Shown here piece after piece: positions 7,824-15,831 of a stretch of 64,000 bases of DNA. Below the pieces are notes generated by a model, which ran no database searches, was not told the DNA's origin, and saw only the letters and a program-made list of their open reading frames with translations. The DNA comes from Ilyomonas sp963790435. Lineage in GTDB: Bacteria; Bacteroidota; Bacteroidia; Chitinophagales; Chitinophagaceae. Each line of letters starts with the position of its first letter. Position 1 is the stretch's first letter. Location: the NCBI GenBank assembly GCA_963790435.1, contig CAWBOI010000003.1:434001-498000 (forward strand), in the 5' to 3' direction. The translations under genes and the position numbers were made by a program.

Positions 7824-8891
7824 ATGATGACCGATCAGTTGGATGCATTGAAAGCAAGGTTTGAACAAGTTGGCATTTCACTTACCAATCCTGAAATTAT
7901 TAATAATCAAAAAAAATTTGGGACGTTAAGTAAGGAGTACAAAAGCCTTGAAAGAATAGTGAAGCCTTACGAAGAATACAAACGTGTGATGGCCGACTAC
8001 GATTTTTCGCGCGAGGTGCTCAATGGTAACGATGAAGACCTGCGCGAGTTGGCTAAAATGGAATTGCCCGAACTGGAAGAAAAAAAAGAATCGCTTGAAA
8101 AACTATTGACCAAACTTCTTATTCCAAAAGATCCTCAGGATGATAAAAATGCAGTGCTTGAAATTCGTGCCGGAACCGGCGGTGATGAAGCCAGTTTATT
8201 TGCCGGTGATTTGTTGAACATGTATTTGCGTTACTGCGCGCACAAAGGTTGGAAAACAGCCATTGTAAGCGAAAGCGAAGGCACGGTAGGCGGTTATAAA
8301 GAGGTGTTGGTGGAAGTACAGGGCGATGATGTGTACGGCACTTTAAAGTTTGAAAGCGGTGTACACCGTGTGCAGCGTGTGCCCAATACAGAAACACAGG
8401 GACGTGTGCATACATCAGCAGCAACAGTTGCCGTAATGCCCGAAGCCGAAGAAGTAGATTTTGAACTTAATCCTGCCGATGTAAAAATGGAGACAGCACG
8501 CAGCGGAGGCGCAGGCGGACAAAACGTAAACAAAGTGGAAACCAAAGTCATGCTTACCCACATACCCACCGGAACGGTAGTGGTTTGTCAAACAGAGCGT
8601 AGCCAGTTGGGTAACCGCGAAAAAGCGATGACCATGCTTCGTACCAGGTTATATGAAGAACAGGTGCGCAAGCAGGAAGATGAAATTGCCCGTCATAGAA
8701 AGACATTGGTGAGCACAGGAGATCGCAGCGCAAAAATTCGCACCTACAATTGGCCGCAGGGACGGGTAACCGATCACCGCATCGGGCTTACTTCGTACAA
8801 TTTAGATTCGGTAATAAATGGTAACATTGAGGAGTTTGTAGAAGCACTTCAGGTTGCAGAAAATACCGAAAAAATGATGAAGAAAGAATAG
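7824..8891 (+). CDS. prfA: Peptide chain release factor 1
   Basis: 355 residues, normal for RF1. Recognises UAA and UAG in the ribosomal A site and triggers peptide release. The stop-codon reading tripeptide PxT is present as PNT in VQRVPNTETQGR (PAT or PVT in the best-studied RF1s). The catalytic GGQ is at residues 231-233 in RSGGAGGQNVNK; its Gln is usually methylated by PrmC. The C-terminal VTDHRIGLTSYNLDSV is family-typical. The start could be either of two adjacent ATGs (MMTDQ); 7824 is given. Free-standing gene with its own promoter. Confidence 0.95.
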   Translation: MMTDQLDALKARFEQVGISLTNPEIINNQKKFGTLSKEYKSLERIVKPYEEYKRVMADYDFSREVLNGNDEDLRELAKMELPELEEKKESLEKLLTKLLIPKDPQDDKNAVLEIRAGTGGDEASLFAGDLLNMYLRYCAHKGWKTAIVSESEGTVGGYKEVLVEVQGDDVYGTLKFESGVHRVQRVPNTETQGRVHTSAATVAVMPEAEEVDFELNPADVKMETARSGGAGGQNVNKVETKVMLTHIPTGTVVVCQTERSQLGNREKAMTMLRTRLYEEQVRKQEDEIARHRKTLVSTGDRSAKIRTYNWPQGRVTDHRIGLTSYNLDSVINGNIEEFVEALQVAENTEKMMKKE

Positions 8892-8984
8892 GCTCCTGGT
8901 ATGTTCTGTTTATGTTTGACTTTTTGAATTATCCTTCATCAATACAAGTATTCAATCATTTATTTTGAAACCAATCCAAACATT

Positions 8985-9371
8985 TTGAAACCCAAATTTA
9001 TATCACTGCTTCCTGCCATCATTTGGTTTTGCATCATTTTTATTTTGCTCGTTTTACCAGGTAGAGATTTACCGAGAGAAGATTTTTTATCGGGTATTTA
9101 TTTTGACAAATGGGTACATGCAGGCTTGTTCGGAGGTCTTGTTTTTTTATTCAGTTTTCCCTTTAAAAAAGCGATCCCTCTTAAAAGCCGGTTTTATATT
9201 TCGATTGTTCTTTTTGCCATTCTTTACGGTGTAGGGATGGAGTTTGTACAAAAGTATTTTACCGTTGATCGAGATTGTGATGTGAATGATATGATTGCTG
9301 ATGCGGTGGGAGCGATACTGGGTTATATTTTCTTTCGATGGGTAGCTAAGAAAATTGCGGTAAAAAAATAA
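8985..9371 (+). CDS. VanZ-like membrane protein
   Basis: 128 residues with four hydrophobic segments: IIWFCIIFILLVLPG, WVHAGLFGGLVFLFSF, FYISIVLFAILYGVGMEFVQ and MIADAVGAILGYIFF. The motif KWVHAGLFGG (helix 2) and GVGMEFVQKYFTVDRDCDVNDMIADAVGA are the VanZ-family core, in particular E-FVQ and D-x-x-D-N/D. VanZ-like proteins are membrane proteins of unknown biochemical role, one being linked to teicoplanin resistance. The start must be TTG at 8985, since no in-frame ATG precedes the first helix. 93 nt after prfA; may be read through from it. A GC-rich hairpin lies right at its stop codon. Confidence 0.8.
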   Translation: MKPKFISLLPAIIWFCIIFILLVLPGRDLPREDFLSGIYFDKWVHAGLFGGLVFLFSFPFKKAIPLKSRFYISIVLFAILYGVGMEFVQKYFTVDRDCDVNDMIADAVGAILGYIFFRWVAKKIAVKK

Positions 9372-9391
9372 GCCCCTGTAGAAACAGGGGC
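9372..9391. other. Short GC-rich hairpin in the 9.37-9.63 kb spacer
   Basis: GCCCCTG tagaaa CAGGGGC, directly after the VanZ-like gene's stop. No T-tract follows, so it is not a classical terminator, though it could protect the 3' end. The rest of the 263-nt spacer to 9634 shows only a 15-codon reading frame (ATG at 9412) and A/T-rich DNA. Confidence 0.45.
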
Positions 9392-9634
9392 CGCAACCAA
9401 AACTAACTGCTTATGAGAAAATTGACTACTTATATTCTGATTTATTTTTTGCAAAGCTGATGCCAACTTTTAAACTAACTACTTAAAACTTCAGTTCGCA
9501 AATACGTTATGGTTGGCACTCCACTAACACAAATATCAGGTAATTTTCTGGATAAGAAAGGTTAACAGTAACTATATATAAAGCTGATTAACAGTATCTA
9601 CTTATAGAAACAAAGTAATGTTAGGTAAGAAGCC

Positions 9635-10657
9635 TTATTTTGCCGGTAAAGAAGAATTAATCATCAGCAATTGAATACTCTCCTTTAACAATTGCGTTTT
9701 CACTTGATTAAAGAGTTCTACCTTATCAGCAGGAAGATGTAAAGCAAAAGCATCCCCTTTATTGAGAGCTTCGCTTAAGCCCGGGTTAATACTGCTTAAG
9801 TAAGCATCGTCTATTTGTAGATATTTCGCCATAAGTGTAGAATTATATTTTCCTTGTATTTCCACACTTTTGAGCCCGTCATTTTTATTTACCACTTGGG
9901 AAGCGGAAACTCCTTTATGGCTCTTTATTTCATCAGCCGTCATAGTAGTAACGCCGCCTGTACCTTCAAAATAAAAATGCGTAGCAATAAATTTTTTTAC
10001 ATGGTTTCTTGTTTCTTCCGGCAGATACTTTTGCAGTTTCCAAAAGTTGTCGCTATTCGCTTGTCTTATAGCTTGCCGCACCCGGCCTTCACCAGCATTG
10101 TATGCAGCAATTACCAGTAACCAGTTACCTAAGTCGTTATACAAATTACTCAGTATCTGAGCGGCTGCTTTGGTACTTTTTACAAAATCTTTACGTTCGT
10201 CCACCTTGCCGGTTCTCAATCCATAATCTTTAGCTACCGACGACATGATTTGCCAAGGACCTACTGCACCTACATTTGATGTGAGCGTTGGCTTTAAATC
10301 GCTTTCAATGACAGATAAATACTTAAGCTGAGTAGGCAAGTTGTTTTCTGTAAGAATTCTGTCGAACAAATCAAAATACGATTTGCCCCAAACTTTCATT
10401 TTAGAATAACCGTCGCTTTGTCGCTTTATAAAGCTTTGAACAAAAGGAGTAACAATTGGATTAAGTGGAATGGAAATTGCAAAATCGGAAAGAATAGGAC
10501 TGGAAAAAAGTGATTTTGAGTTTTTGGATAATGAAATGCTGTCTGATTTTTTTGAACCACCCGATGTTCTACCATCGGTGAAAGACATAAGCGAAATACC
10601 CAAAGAACAAAGAATACATAGAAGTGCAAACGAGTTTGCCAGTTTTCTTAATTGCAT
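9635..10657 (-). CDS. Membrane-associated lytic transglycosylase (SLT domain, MltD-like)
   Basis: 340 residues from the ATG complementary to 10655-10657. N-terminal hydrophobic segment (FALLCILCSLGISLMSF) as signal or anchor, a Ser-rich linker, then an SLT fold from about residue 70. The catalytic Glu is E118 in KYLSVIESDLKP, followed by GAVGPWQIMSSVAKDYGL and VIAAYNAGEGRVRQAI, the standard family 1 motifs. It cleaves the MurNAc-GlcNAc bond of peptidoglycan, forming a 1,6-anhydro end. The C-terminal portion (SVEIQGKYNSTLMAKYLQID, LHLPADKVELFNQ) is reminiscent of a degenerate LysM-like region as in MltD. Own transcript on the minus strand. Confidence 0.88.
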   Translation of the reverse strand: MQLRKLANSFALLCILCSLGISLMSFTDGRTSGGSKKSDSISLSKNSKSLFSSPILSDFAISIPLNPIVTPFVQSFIKRQSDGYSKMKVWGKSYFDLFDRILTENNLPTQLKYLSVIESDLKPTLTSNVGAVGPWQIMSSVAKDYGLRTGKVDERKDFVKSTKAAAQILSNLYNDLGNWLLVIAAYNAGEGRVRQAIRQANSDNFWKLQKYLPEETRNHVKKFIATHFYFEGTGGVTTMTADEIKSHKGVSASQVVNKNDGLKSVEIQGKYNSTLMAKYLQIDDAYLSSINPGLSEALNKGDAFALHLPADKVELFNQVKTQLLKESIQLLMINSSLPAK

Positions 10658-10734
10658 CAATTTCGTTTTAATTTTTTAGAATTAAAGCGGCTTATAAGCG
10701 CTAAAATACCTGGTTAAATAAGGGCAGAACCGTT

Positions 10735-12171
10735 TCAAGCCCCTTCTCTCATCCGCATCATTGCTTTGGAGAGATTCAACAAATATAAGTCGTTTTCCTG
10801 TGCCGCCATCACCTGCAAGCCAAACGGCATGTTATTGCTGTGTTTAAAAAGCGGGAGCGAAATGGCAGGAATGCTGGCGAGGTTAGCAAACACAGTATAA
10901 ATATCAGTAAGGTACATTTCTATCAAATCTGCCTTTTCACCAAAGCGAAAAGCGGGTGATGGAACGGTGGGCAAAATAACTGCATCATAGCTTTGAAAAA
11001 CTTCTTTTATTTTATCTACCAATAACCTTCTAACTTTTTGAGCTTTAGTAAAATAGGCATCGTAATAACCTTCGCTTAAAACATAAGTTCCCAGCAAAAT
11101 TCTTCGCTGTACTTCTTTACCAAAACCTTCTGAACGAGTCCTTTTATACAATTCGTTCAAGTTTGTTTTTGCCTCATTTTTCCGCAAGCCGAATTTAACT
11201 CCATCATACCGCGAAAGGTTACTGGAAGCTTCCGCTGTTGTCAAAATGTAATAAACGGGTACGATGTAGTCAAGTAATTCAAAATCAATGGCTTCTACTT
11301 CAAAGTCATGCTCTGTTAATGTTTTCGTAAATGAAAAAAAAGAAGCAGCGATTTCAGAATCTAATGAAGGATGATTTAAGAACTGGTTGAAATAAGCGAT
11401 CTTTTGTTTTTGCCCCTTTTTTTCTCTGCTTTGGTTTTGATGTAAAGAATGCGAAATCACCGTGCTATCAAACTTGTCTTCACCGGCAATTGCTTCCAAA
11501 GTGATAGTTACATCTTCTATTGTGTTACCAAAAATTCCAATTTGATCAAACGAAGACGCATACGCAATCAAACCCCATCTTGAAATGGTTCCGTAAGAAG
11601 GCTTAAATCCAACAATCCCGCAATAATCGGCAGGTTGCCGAACGGAGCCACCAGTATCGCTGCCCAGGCTTATCATGTTCATGTTGGCTTGCACAGCAAC
11701 CGCCGAACCGCCTGATGAACCGCCGGGAACCCGCGTGTTATCCAGCGCATTCAGCACCTTTCCAAACGCCGAGTTCTCGTTGCTGCTGCCCATGGCAAAC
11801 TCATCGCAATTGTGCCTGCCTATGATGATGGCGCCTTCCGCTAAAAGCCGTTCAACTGCTGTTGCATTATAAAGCGAAACAAAACCTTCCAATATTTTAG
11901 AGGCTGCCGAAACAGGATGATTTTGGTAGCAAATTACATCTTTAATTCCTACAACCACGCCATGTAATTTGCCCCTAATGCCTGTTTGCGCTCTTTGCTC
12001 ATCAAGTGCTGACGCACGTTGTAAGGCTTCATCGGTATAAACTTCTAAAAATGCATTGAGGTGTGATTGGCTGGCTATCTGCTGTAAATAATAATGCACG
12101 GCTGCCACGCAAGTGGTACTGCCGTGCAATAGTTGAGCATGATAGTCTTTGATAGAATGAAAACTAAACAA
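10735..12171 (-). CDS. gatA: Asp/Glu-tRNA amidotransferase subunit A
   Basis: 478 residues. Amidase subunit of GatCAB; it hydrolyses glutamine and hands ammonia to GatB for converting Glu-tRNA(Gln) or Asp-tRNA(Asn) to the cognate amide. The Ser-cis-Ser-Lys triad is intact: K77 in VGIKDVI, S152 in PGGSSGGSAVAV and S176 in GSDTGGSVRQP. Also seen is NCDEFAMGSSNENSAFG, diagnostic of GatA rather than a general amidase. gatB and gatC are not adjacent, as is common in Bacteroidota. tatA lies 29 nt upstream on the same strand, so the two may share a transcript. The gene contains two copies of the recurrent 11-mer (11162, 11403), read in different codon phases. Confidence 0.95.
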   Translation of the reverse strand: MFSFHSIKDYHAQLLHGSTTCVAAVHYYLQQIASQSHLNAFLEVYTDEALQRASALDEQRAQTGIRGKLHGVVVGIKDVICYQNHPVSAASKILEGFVSLYNATAVERLLAEGAIIIGRHNCDEFAMGSSNENSAFGKVLNALDNTRVPGGSSGGSAVAVQANMNMISLGSDTGGSVRQPADYCGIVGFKPSYGTISRWGLIAYASSFDQIGIFGNTIEDVTITLEAIAGEDKFDSTVISHSLHQNQSREKKGQKQKIAYFNQFLNHPSLDSEIAASFFSFTKTLTEHDFEVEAIDFELLDYIVPVYYILTTAEASSNLSRYDGVKFGLRKNEAKTNLNELYKRTRSEGFGKEVQRRILLGTYVLSEGYYDAYFTKAQKVRRLLVDKIKEVFQSYDAVILPTVPSPAFRFGEKADLIEMYLTDIYTVFANLASIPAISLPLFKHSNNMPFGLQVMAAQENDLYLLNLSKAMMRMREGA

Positions 12172-12200
12172 AGGCTATTCAAATTATGTTGAGAAAATAG

Positions 12201-12437
12201 TTATGGTTGTGTGGTAGTTGTAGTGGTTGAATTGCTCGATACCGGCGTAGAAGTAGTAACGGTATCTTTTTCTTTCATCCCTTGTTCCAGTTCTTTTTTT
12301 ACATTGTCCTTTGCGTCGTTAAACTCACGAATACCTTTTCCCAATCCACGCATAAATTCAGGTATTTTTCTGCTGCCAAACAAAACAAGAATAACTACAG
12401 CAATCAATAAAATTTCCTGGAAGCCTAAGTTGCCCAT
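12201..12437 (-). CDS. tatA: Sec-independent translocase TatA/E
   Basis: 78 residues. One N-terminal transmembrane helix (FQEILLIAVVILVLFGSRKI), the FGxxK/RIPE hinge (FGSRKIPEFMRGLGKGIREF), an amphipathic helix, and a low-complexity acidic then Thr/Ser tail. This is the classic TatA/TatE layout; TatA oligomers form the pore or membrane-thinning patch for folded proteins carrying twin-arginine signals. tatC is not nearby. It sits between rplS and gatA, all on the minus strand; a terminator separates it from rplS. Confidence 0.92.
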   Translation of the reverse strand: MGNLGFQEILLIAVVILVLFGSRKIPEFMRGLGKGIREFNDAKDNVKKELEQGMKEKDTVTTSTPVSSNSTTTTTTQP

Positions 12438-12511
12438 AAAAAATGTTTAAATGAAGTTCAAAGATATAAGATATATACGGTGAAAAAAGAGTTTTGGGTT
12501 AAGACTTTAAT

Positions 12512-12546
12512 AAAAAAAGCAGAAGAAAATGTCTTCTGCTTTTTTT
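12512..12546. terminator. Terminator between rplS and tatA
   Basis: AAAAAAAGCAGAAGA / TCTTCTGCTTTTTTT, 14-15 bp stem with 4-5 nt loop, symmetrical A/T tracts. It ends the minus-strand rplS transcript 19 nt past its stop codon. Confidence 0.85.
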
Positions 12547-12564
12547 ACAATCCTATTCAATGTT

Positions 12565-12918
12565 CTATTTAATTCTTCTTTCTTTAATTCTTGCACTTTT
12601 ACCGCTGCGCTCGCGCAAGTAATACAACTTAGCCCGACGTACTTTGCCCACTTTATTCAGTAAAATCGAATCAATGTTAGGCGAATAAAACGGAAAGACT
12701 CTTTCAACACCAATGCTGTCTGAAATTTTACGCACGGTAAATGTTGCTGTTGCACCTTCACCCTGCATTTTTACCACATCGCCGCGAAAGCCCTGAATAC
12801 GCTCTTTGCCGCCTTCAATAATTTTATAATTTACGGTGATATTATCGCCCGATTTAAACTTTGGAAACTGCTTTTTAGCGGTCAGTTGCTCGTGTACAAA
12901 TTGCACTGCTGCTTGCAT
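12565..12918 (-). CDS. rplS: 50S ribosomal protein L19
   Basis: 117 residues. L19 contacts the 30S subunit at the ribosome interface. Family motifs: PKFKSGDNITVNYKIIEGGKERIQGFRGDV, then GVERVFPFYSPNIDSI and the C-terminal GKVRRAKLYYLRERSGKSARIKE. Normal length. In many bacteria rplS follows trmD; here trmD is at 56.5 kb, so the two are unlinked. Own promoter and terminator make it monocistronic. Confidence 0.96.
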   Translation of the reverse strand: MQAAVQFVHEQLTAKKQFPKFKSGDNITVNYKIIEGGKERIQGFRGDVVKMQGEGATATFTVRKISDSIGVERVFPFYSPNIDSILLNKVGKVRRAKLYYLRERSGKSARIKERRIK

Positions 12919-12940
12919 AGCTTTATATTTTAAAGGACGG

Positions 12941-12971
12941 CAAAGGTATAAGCATTTCTATTTCTATCCAA
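12941..12971 (-). promoter_or_regulatory. Probable rplS promoter
   Basis: Read on the minus strand: TTG (complement of 12969-12971), 20-nt spacer, TACCTTTG (complement of 12941-12948). This is a full match to TTG ... TAnnTTTG, 22 nt upstream of the start codon. Confidence 0.6.
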
Positions 12972-13105
12972 AACAAAAATGGGACAGATTGTTATATTTT
13001 GTTATAAAATGAGAAGCGGGAACAAAGAAAACGATCGCATTTCAATATCTCTTATTACTGCACGTTTATAAAATGATCCTTTTTACAATTCTGAAAACAT
13101 CGTTT

Positions 13106-13729
13106 ATGAAATGTTTTTACGCATTGCTTATCGTTTTTGTTTTTGTCTCAAAAACTGCTTTCTGCCAGTACGATTCGCTCAAGCCAAAAGGTATTTATAC
13201 CAGCAATTTTATTATTGATGAAATACCGCGCAACCTCACTTATTACATGCCGCAGAATTACGGCAAGCTTGAAACCTATCCGTTGCTGATTGTTCTGCAT
13301 GATGAAAAAAGCAGCGCGATGAATTTGATAAAAAAATGGGGCGACCTGATTCATGACAAAGCCGATTCTGCCGATTGTGTGGTAATGTATCCTGATGCCG
13401 TTGATGGTGTTTGGAAAAACGGCAAAAACAAAGATTCGTTGAACGACAGGATGTTTATCAGCATTATGATTAACTTTTTTATTCAGCAATATCATTGCGA
13501 TGCGAGCCGTGTTTACTTATTAGGCATTGGTGCCGGAAGCAATCTAGCTTATCAAATAAGTTGCGAAAAGAACAGTAAGGTAACGGCTTTAGCTACCATT
13601 CATTCAACCAATACTAACTCTCCGGCTTGTGCAGGTTTGGCAACAATGCCGGTTGCCAGCTTTACCAATGAAGGAAATGGAAAAGCAGCCATCGGCAAAG
13701 GATGCGATTTTTTATTATCACATAAATAA
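13106..13729 (+). CDS. Secreted alpha/beta-hydrolase-like protein, nucleophile missing
   Basis: 207 residues from the ATG at 13106, which gives a signal peptide (MKCFYALLIVFVFVSKTAFC before QYDSL). The body resembles the LpqC/PHB-depolymerase/feruloyl-esterase branch of the alpha/beta hydrolases: RNLTYYMPQNYG, YPLLIVLHDEKSSA (oxyanion region), DCVVMYPDAVDGVW, CDASRVYLLGIGAGSNLAYQ. In active enzymes the last motif is G-x-S-x-G (often GLSAGG); here it reads G-I-G-A-G, so the nucleophilic Ser is replaced by Gly. The protein ends soon after MPVASFTNEGNG, shorter than active relatives and lacking a clear catalytic His. Probably not a catalyst. Function unknown. Confidence 0.7.
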   Translation: MKCFYALLIVFVFVSKTAFCQYDSLKPKGIYTSNFIIDEIPRNLTYYMPQNYGKLETYPLLIVLHDEKSSAMNLIKKWGDLIHDKADSADCVVMYPDAVDGVWKNGKNKDSLNDRMFISIMINFFIQQYHCDASRVYLLGIGAGSNLAYQISCEKNSKVTALATIHSTNTNSPACAGLATMPVASFTNEGNGKAAIGKGCDFLLSHK

Positions 13730-13825
13730 GAATAGCTGTTACCCCTACAATACATTCTACGATTAAATTGTACTTGAGAATTTGCTCTGAATTGATAACT
13801 TCACATCCTCAACAAACTAACGAAT

Positions 13826-14611
13826 ATGTACCAATGTAAACACATCATCTTTTTGCTCCTCTTCATCGTGTTAGCCAGCAGCAGCGAAGCCCAAATGTTT
13901 AAAAAATTAAAAGACAAAGTGAACAATGCGGTTAACTCTGTTGTTCCCAATTCTTCATCTTCTTCATCAACCAATTCATCAAACAGCAGTAGCTCAAACA
14001 GTACTTCTGGTTCTGGTTCGCCACAAAACAAAAAAGGCGGCGGCTTAACCAATACACCACCACCCGATGTAAAAGAAGAAATTGCCGATGCCGAAAAAGC
14101 GCAGACAGCCGGCAATTACAGCGATGCCCGTTACTCTGTTCAGCAGGCGTTGATGAGCGTGGAACTGCAAATTGGCCAACAAGTGTTACAATCGTTGCCA
14201 CATACAGTTAGCGGCTTGCAGAAAGATACGGCGCAAAACGCAGTGATGAGCACCAGTTGGGGCTGGAACAATCTTACCATTCAAAGCGTTTATAAAAAAG
14301 CTGACCAGCAAATGACGGTTACCATTGGCAACAACTCATTTTACTCTGGTTTTATCAACTTATATTTCAACAATGGTGCTATGCAAACCAGCAACAATGG
14401 CAACAACACTAACGTAAAACAAACGAGGGTGAAAGGAAACAAAGCCGTAATTACATATGACGACAGCAAAGGCTATTCGCTGTTGATTCCGTTGGGACAA
14501 GCTTCTTTGATTGTTTGGGAATGCGTAAACTTTCCTGATGAAGTTTCTGTAATGAATGCTGCCAACGCTTTCGATATTGACGGTATTAAAAAAATGCTGG
14601 GCGAACAATAA
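13826..14611 (+). CDS. Secreted protein with Ser/Asn-rich linker, tandem paralogue 1
   Basis: 261 residues. Signal peptide YQCKHIIFLLLFIVLASSSEA cut before QMFKKL. A low-complexity Ser/Asn/Gly linker (about residues 41-65) precedes a domain starting DVKEEIADAEKAQTAGNYSD and containing ALMSVELQIGQQVLQSLPHT, then a beta-rich part (VTIGNNSFYSGFINLYFNNG, YSLLIPLGQASLIVWE). The same domain is seen in the next gene (AKSSYSSGKLEDAHFALLQA, IGKQVLTLLP, IQIPLGNSLVTFVG), so this is a tandem duplication, the copy here with an added linker. No catalytic residues, no recognised family name. Exported, probably periplasmic. Confidence 0.7.
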   Translation: MYQCKHIIFLLLFIVLASSSEAQMFKKLKDKVNNAVNSVVPNSSSSSSTNSSNSSSSNSTSGSGSPQNKKGGGLTNTPPPDVKEEIADAEKAQTAGNYSDARYSVQQALMSVELQIGQQVLQSLPHTVSGLQKDTAQNAVMSTSWGWNNLTIQSVYKKADQQMTVTIGNNSFYSGFINLYFNNGAMQTSNNGNNTNVKQTRVKGNKAVITYDDSKGYSLLIPLGQASLIVWECVNFPDEVSVMNAANAFDIDGIKKMLGEQ

Positions 14612-14642
14612 TCAAACATCTATCACTGCTTAAAAAATAATC

Positions 14643-15236
14643 ATGAAACAACTATTTCTTTTCGTTTTTATATTCATCACTTTTCAATCTTTTGCACAAA
14701 ATTTTTCTACCGATATTGCTACTGCAAAAAGTTCTTATTCATCAGGCAAATTGGAAGATGCGCATTTTGCCTTGCTGCAAGCGATGCAGGAAATTGATAT
14801 GATTATTGGCAAACAAGTGCTTACACTCTTACCACAAAAAATGGATGCGTTTGCTGCCAATGCAAAAGATGATAATGTTACTTCCAACGCCGGAATGATT
14901 GGCAGCACCATTCACCGCAGCTACGGACAAAATGATGATGTTGATTTATCTATCATTGGCAATTCACCGCTGGTGGCTACGCTCAATACGTTTTTAAATA
15001 CACCGTTACTTGGTGGTATGATGAATAATAACGGCAAAAACAAAATCATCAAAGTACAAGGCTATAAATCGCAGTTGCAAAAAGAGGATGCGGGTAATGG
15101 GCAAACTAATTATACCATTCAGATTCCATTGGGCAATTCACTCGTAACGTTTGTAGGAAAGAACACTACTGATACGCAAATGATGAACTGGGCAAACGCC
15201 ATTCCGTTGCAACAGATTGCTAAGTTAATACAATAG
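14643..15236 (+). CDS. Secreted protein, tandem paralogue 2
   Basis: 197 residues. Signal peptide MKQLFLFVFIFITFQSFA before QNFST. It shares with the preceding gene an N-terminal helical repeat-like region (AKSSYSSGKLEDAHFALLQA then IIGKQVLTLLPQKM) and a C-terminal strand pair (YTIQIPLGNSLVTFVG, MNWANAIPLQQIAKLI). It lacks the Ser/Asn linker. 31 nt after the first copy, so co-transcribed. Function unknown; the role of the pair may be in an exported complex, which is only a guess. An inverted repeat follows and separates it from the convergent folK. Confidence 0.7.
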   Translation: MKQLFLFVFIFITFQSFAQNFSTDIATAKSSYSSGKLEDAHFALLQAMQEIDMIIGKQVLTLLPQKMDAFAANAKDDNVTSNAGMIGSTIHRSYGQNDDVDLSIIGNSPLVATLNTFLNTPLLGGMMNNNGKNKIIKVQGYKSQLQKEDAGNGQTNYTIQIPLGNSLVTFVGKNTTDTQMMNWANAIPLQQIAKLIQ

Positions 15237-15242
15237 TTTTTT

Positions 15243-15323
15243 GAACCACAAATGCACAAAGAACACAGAGAAACACAGAGAAAGTTCAATAAAATCTCTG
15301 TGTTCTTTGTGTCTCTGTGGTTT
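15243..15323. repeat. Intergenic inverted repeat (CACAAAG family), likely bidirectional terminator
   Basis: Left arm 15243-15270 (GAACCACAAATGCACAAAGA...) and right arm 15296-15323 (...TTTGTGTCTCTGTGGTTT) pair with few mismatches. It fills the space between two convergent genes, so it may end both transcripts. Confidence 0.65.
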
Positions 15324-15330
15324 ACTTATT

Positions 15331-15813
15331 TTAATCAAACTTCTTCACTTCCAAATCATCCTCACATTCATCCAACAATTGCCTGATTGTTTTATGCAAA
15401 GCAGGATGAACCACATCACCCGCAATTTCTGCCAGCGGCAGCAACGCAAAACGCCGCTGCGCTAAACGAGGATGAGGCACAGTAAGCAGGTTTGTTTTTA
15501 TTGATAAATCATCAATCAATAAAATATCCAGGTCAATGGTGCGCGGTCCCATTGTTACCGTGCGTTCTCTTCCTAATCTCTTTTCAATATCCAGCAGAGT
15601 TTGCATGAGTTGTGCAGGCAATAAAGATGTGCGAACCGCAAATGCTTGGTTATAAAAATTAGGTTGTTTTATAAAGCCCCATGCAGCCGTTTCGTAAACC
15701 GAAGAGCGGGCAATGATATTGCCGCATTGTTCTTCCATTACATTTGCGGCTTTCTCCAAAAAACGGAGCCGATTGCCTATATTGCTGCCGGCAAGCACAT
15801 AAGCTGTGTTCAT
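15331..15813 (-). CDS. folK: HPPK, 6-hydroxymethyldihydropterin pyrophosphokinase
   Basis: 160 residues, single-domain HPPK. Transfers pyrophosphate from ATP to 6-hydroxymethyl-7,8-dihydropterin in folate synthesis. Motifs: AYVLAGSNIGNR at the N-terminus, SSVYETAAWGFIKQPNFYNQA (pterin pocket), LGRERTVTMGPRTIDLDIL with the metal-binding D-x-D, and LTVPHPRLAQRRFALLPLAE. All key residues present. Divergent from sppA, with only 18 nt between the two start codons, so their promoters must overlap or lie in each other's coding region. No other folate gene is nearby. Confidence 0.93.
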   Translation of the reverse strand: MNTAYVLAGSNIGNRLRFLEKAANVMEEQCGNIIARSSVYETAAWGFIKQPNFYNQAFAVRTSLLPAQLMQTLLDIEKRLGRERTVTMGPRTIDLDILLIDDLSIKTNLLTVPHPRLAQRRFALLPLAEIAGDVVHPALHKTIRQLLDECEDDLEVKKFD

Positions 15814-15831
15814 TGTTTCAAATATCCGTGT

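Noticed and set aside
9412..9459. 15-codon frame starting MRKLTTYILIYF
   Set aside because: Looks like the start of a signal peptide but stops at once; too short to support, no following domain in any frame.
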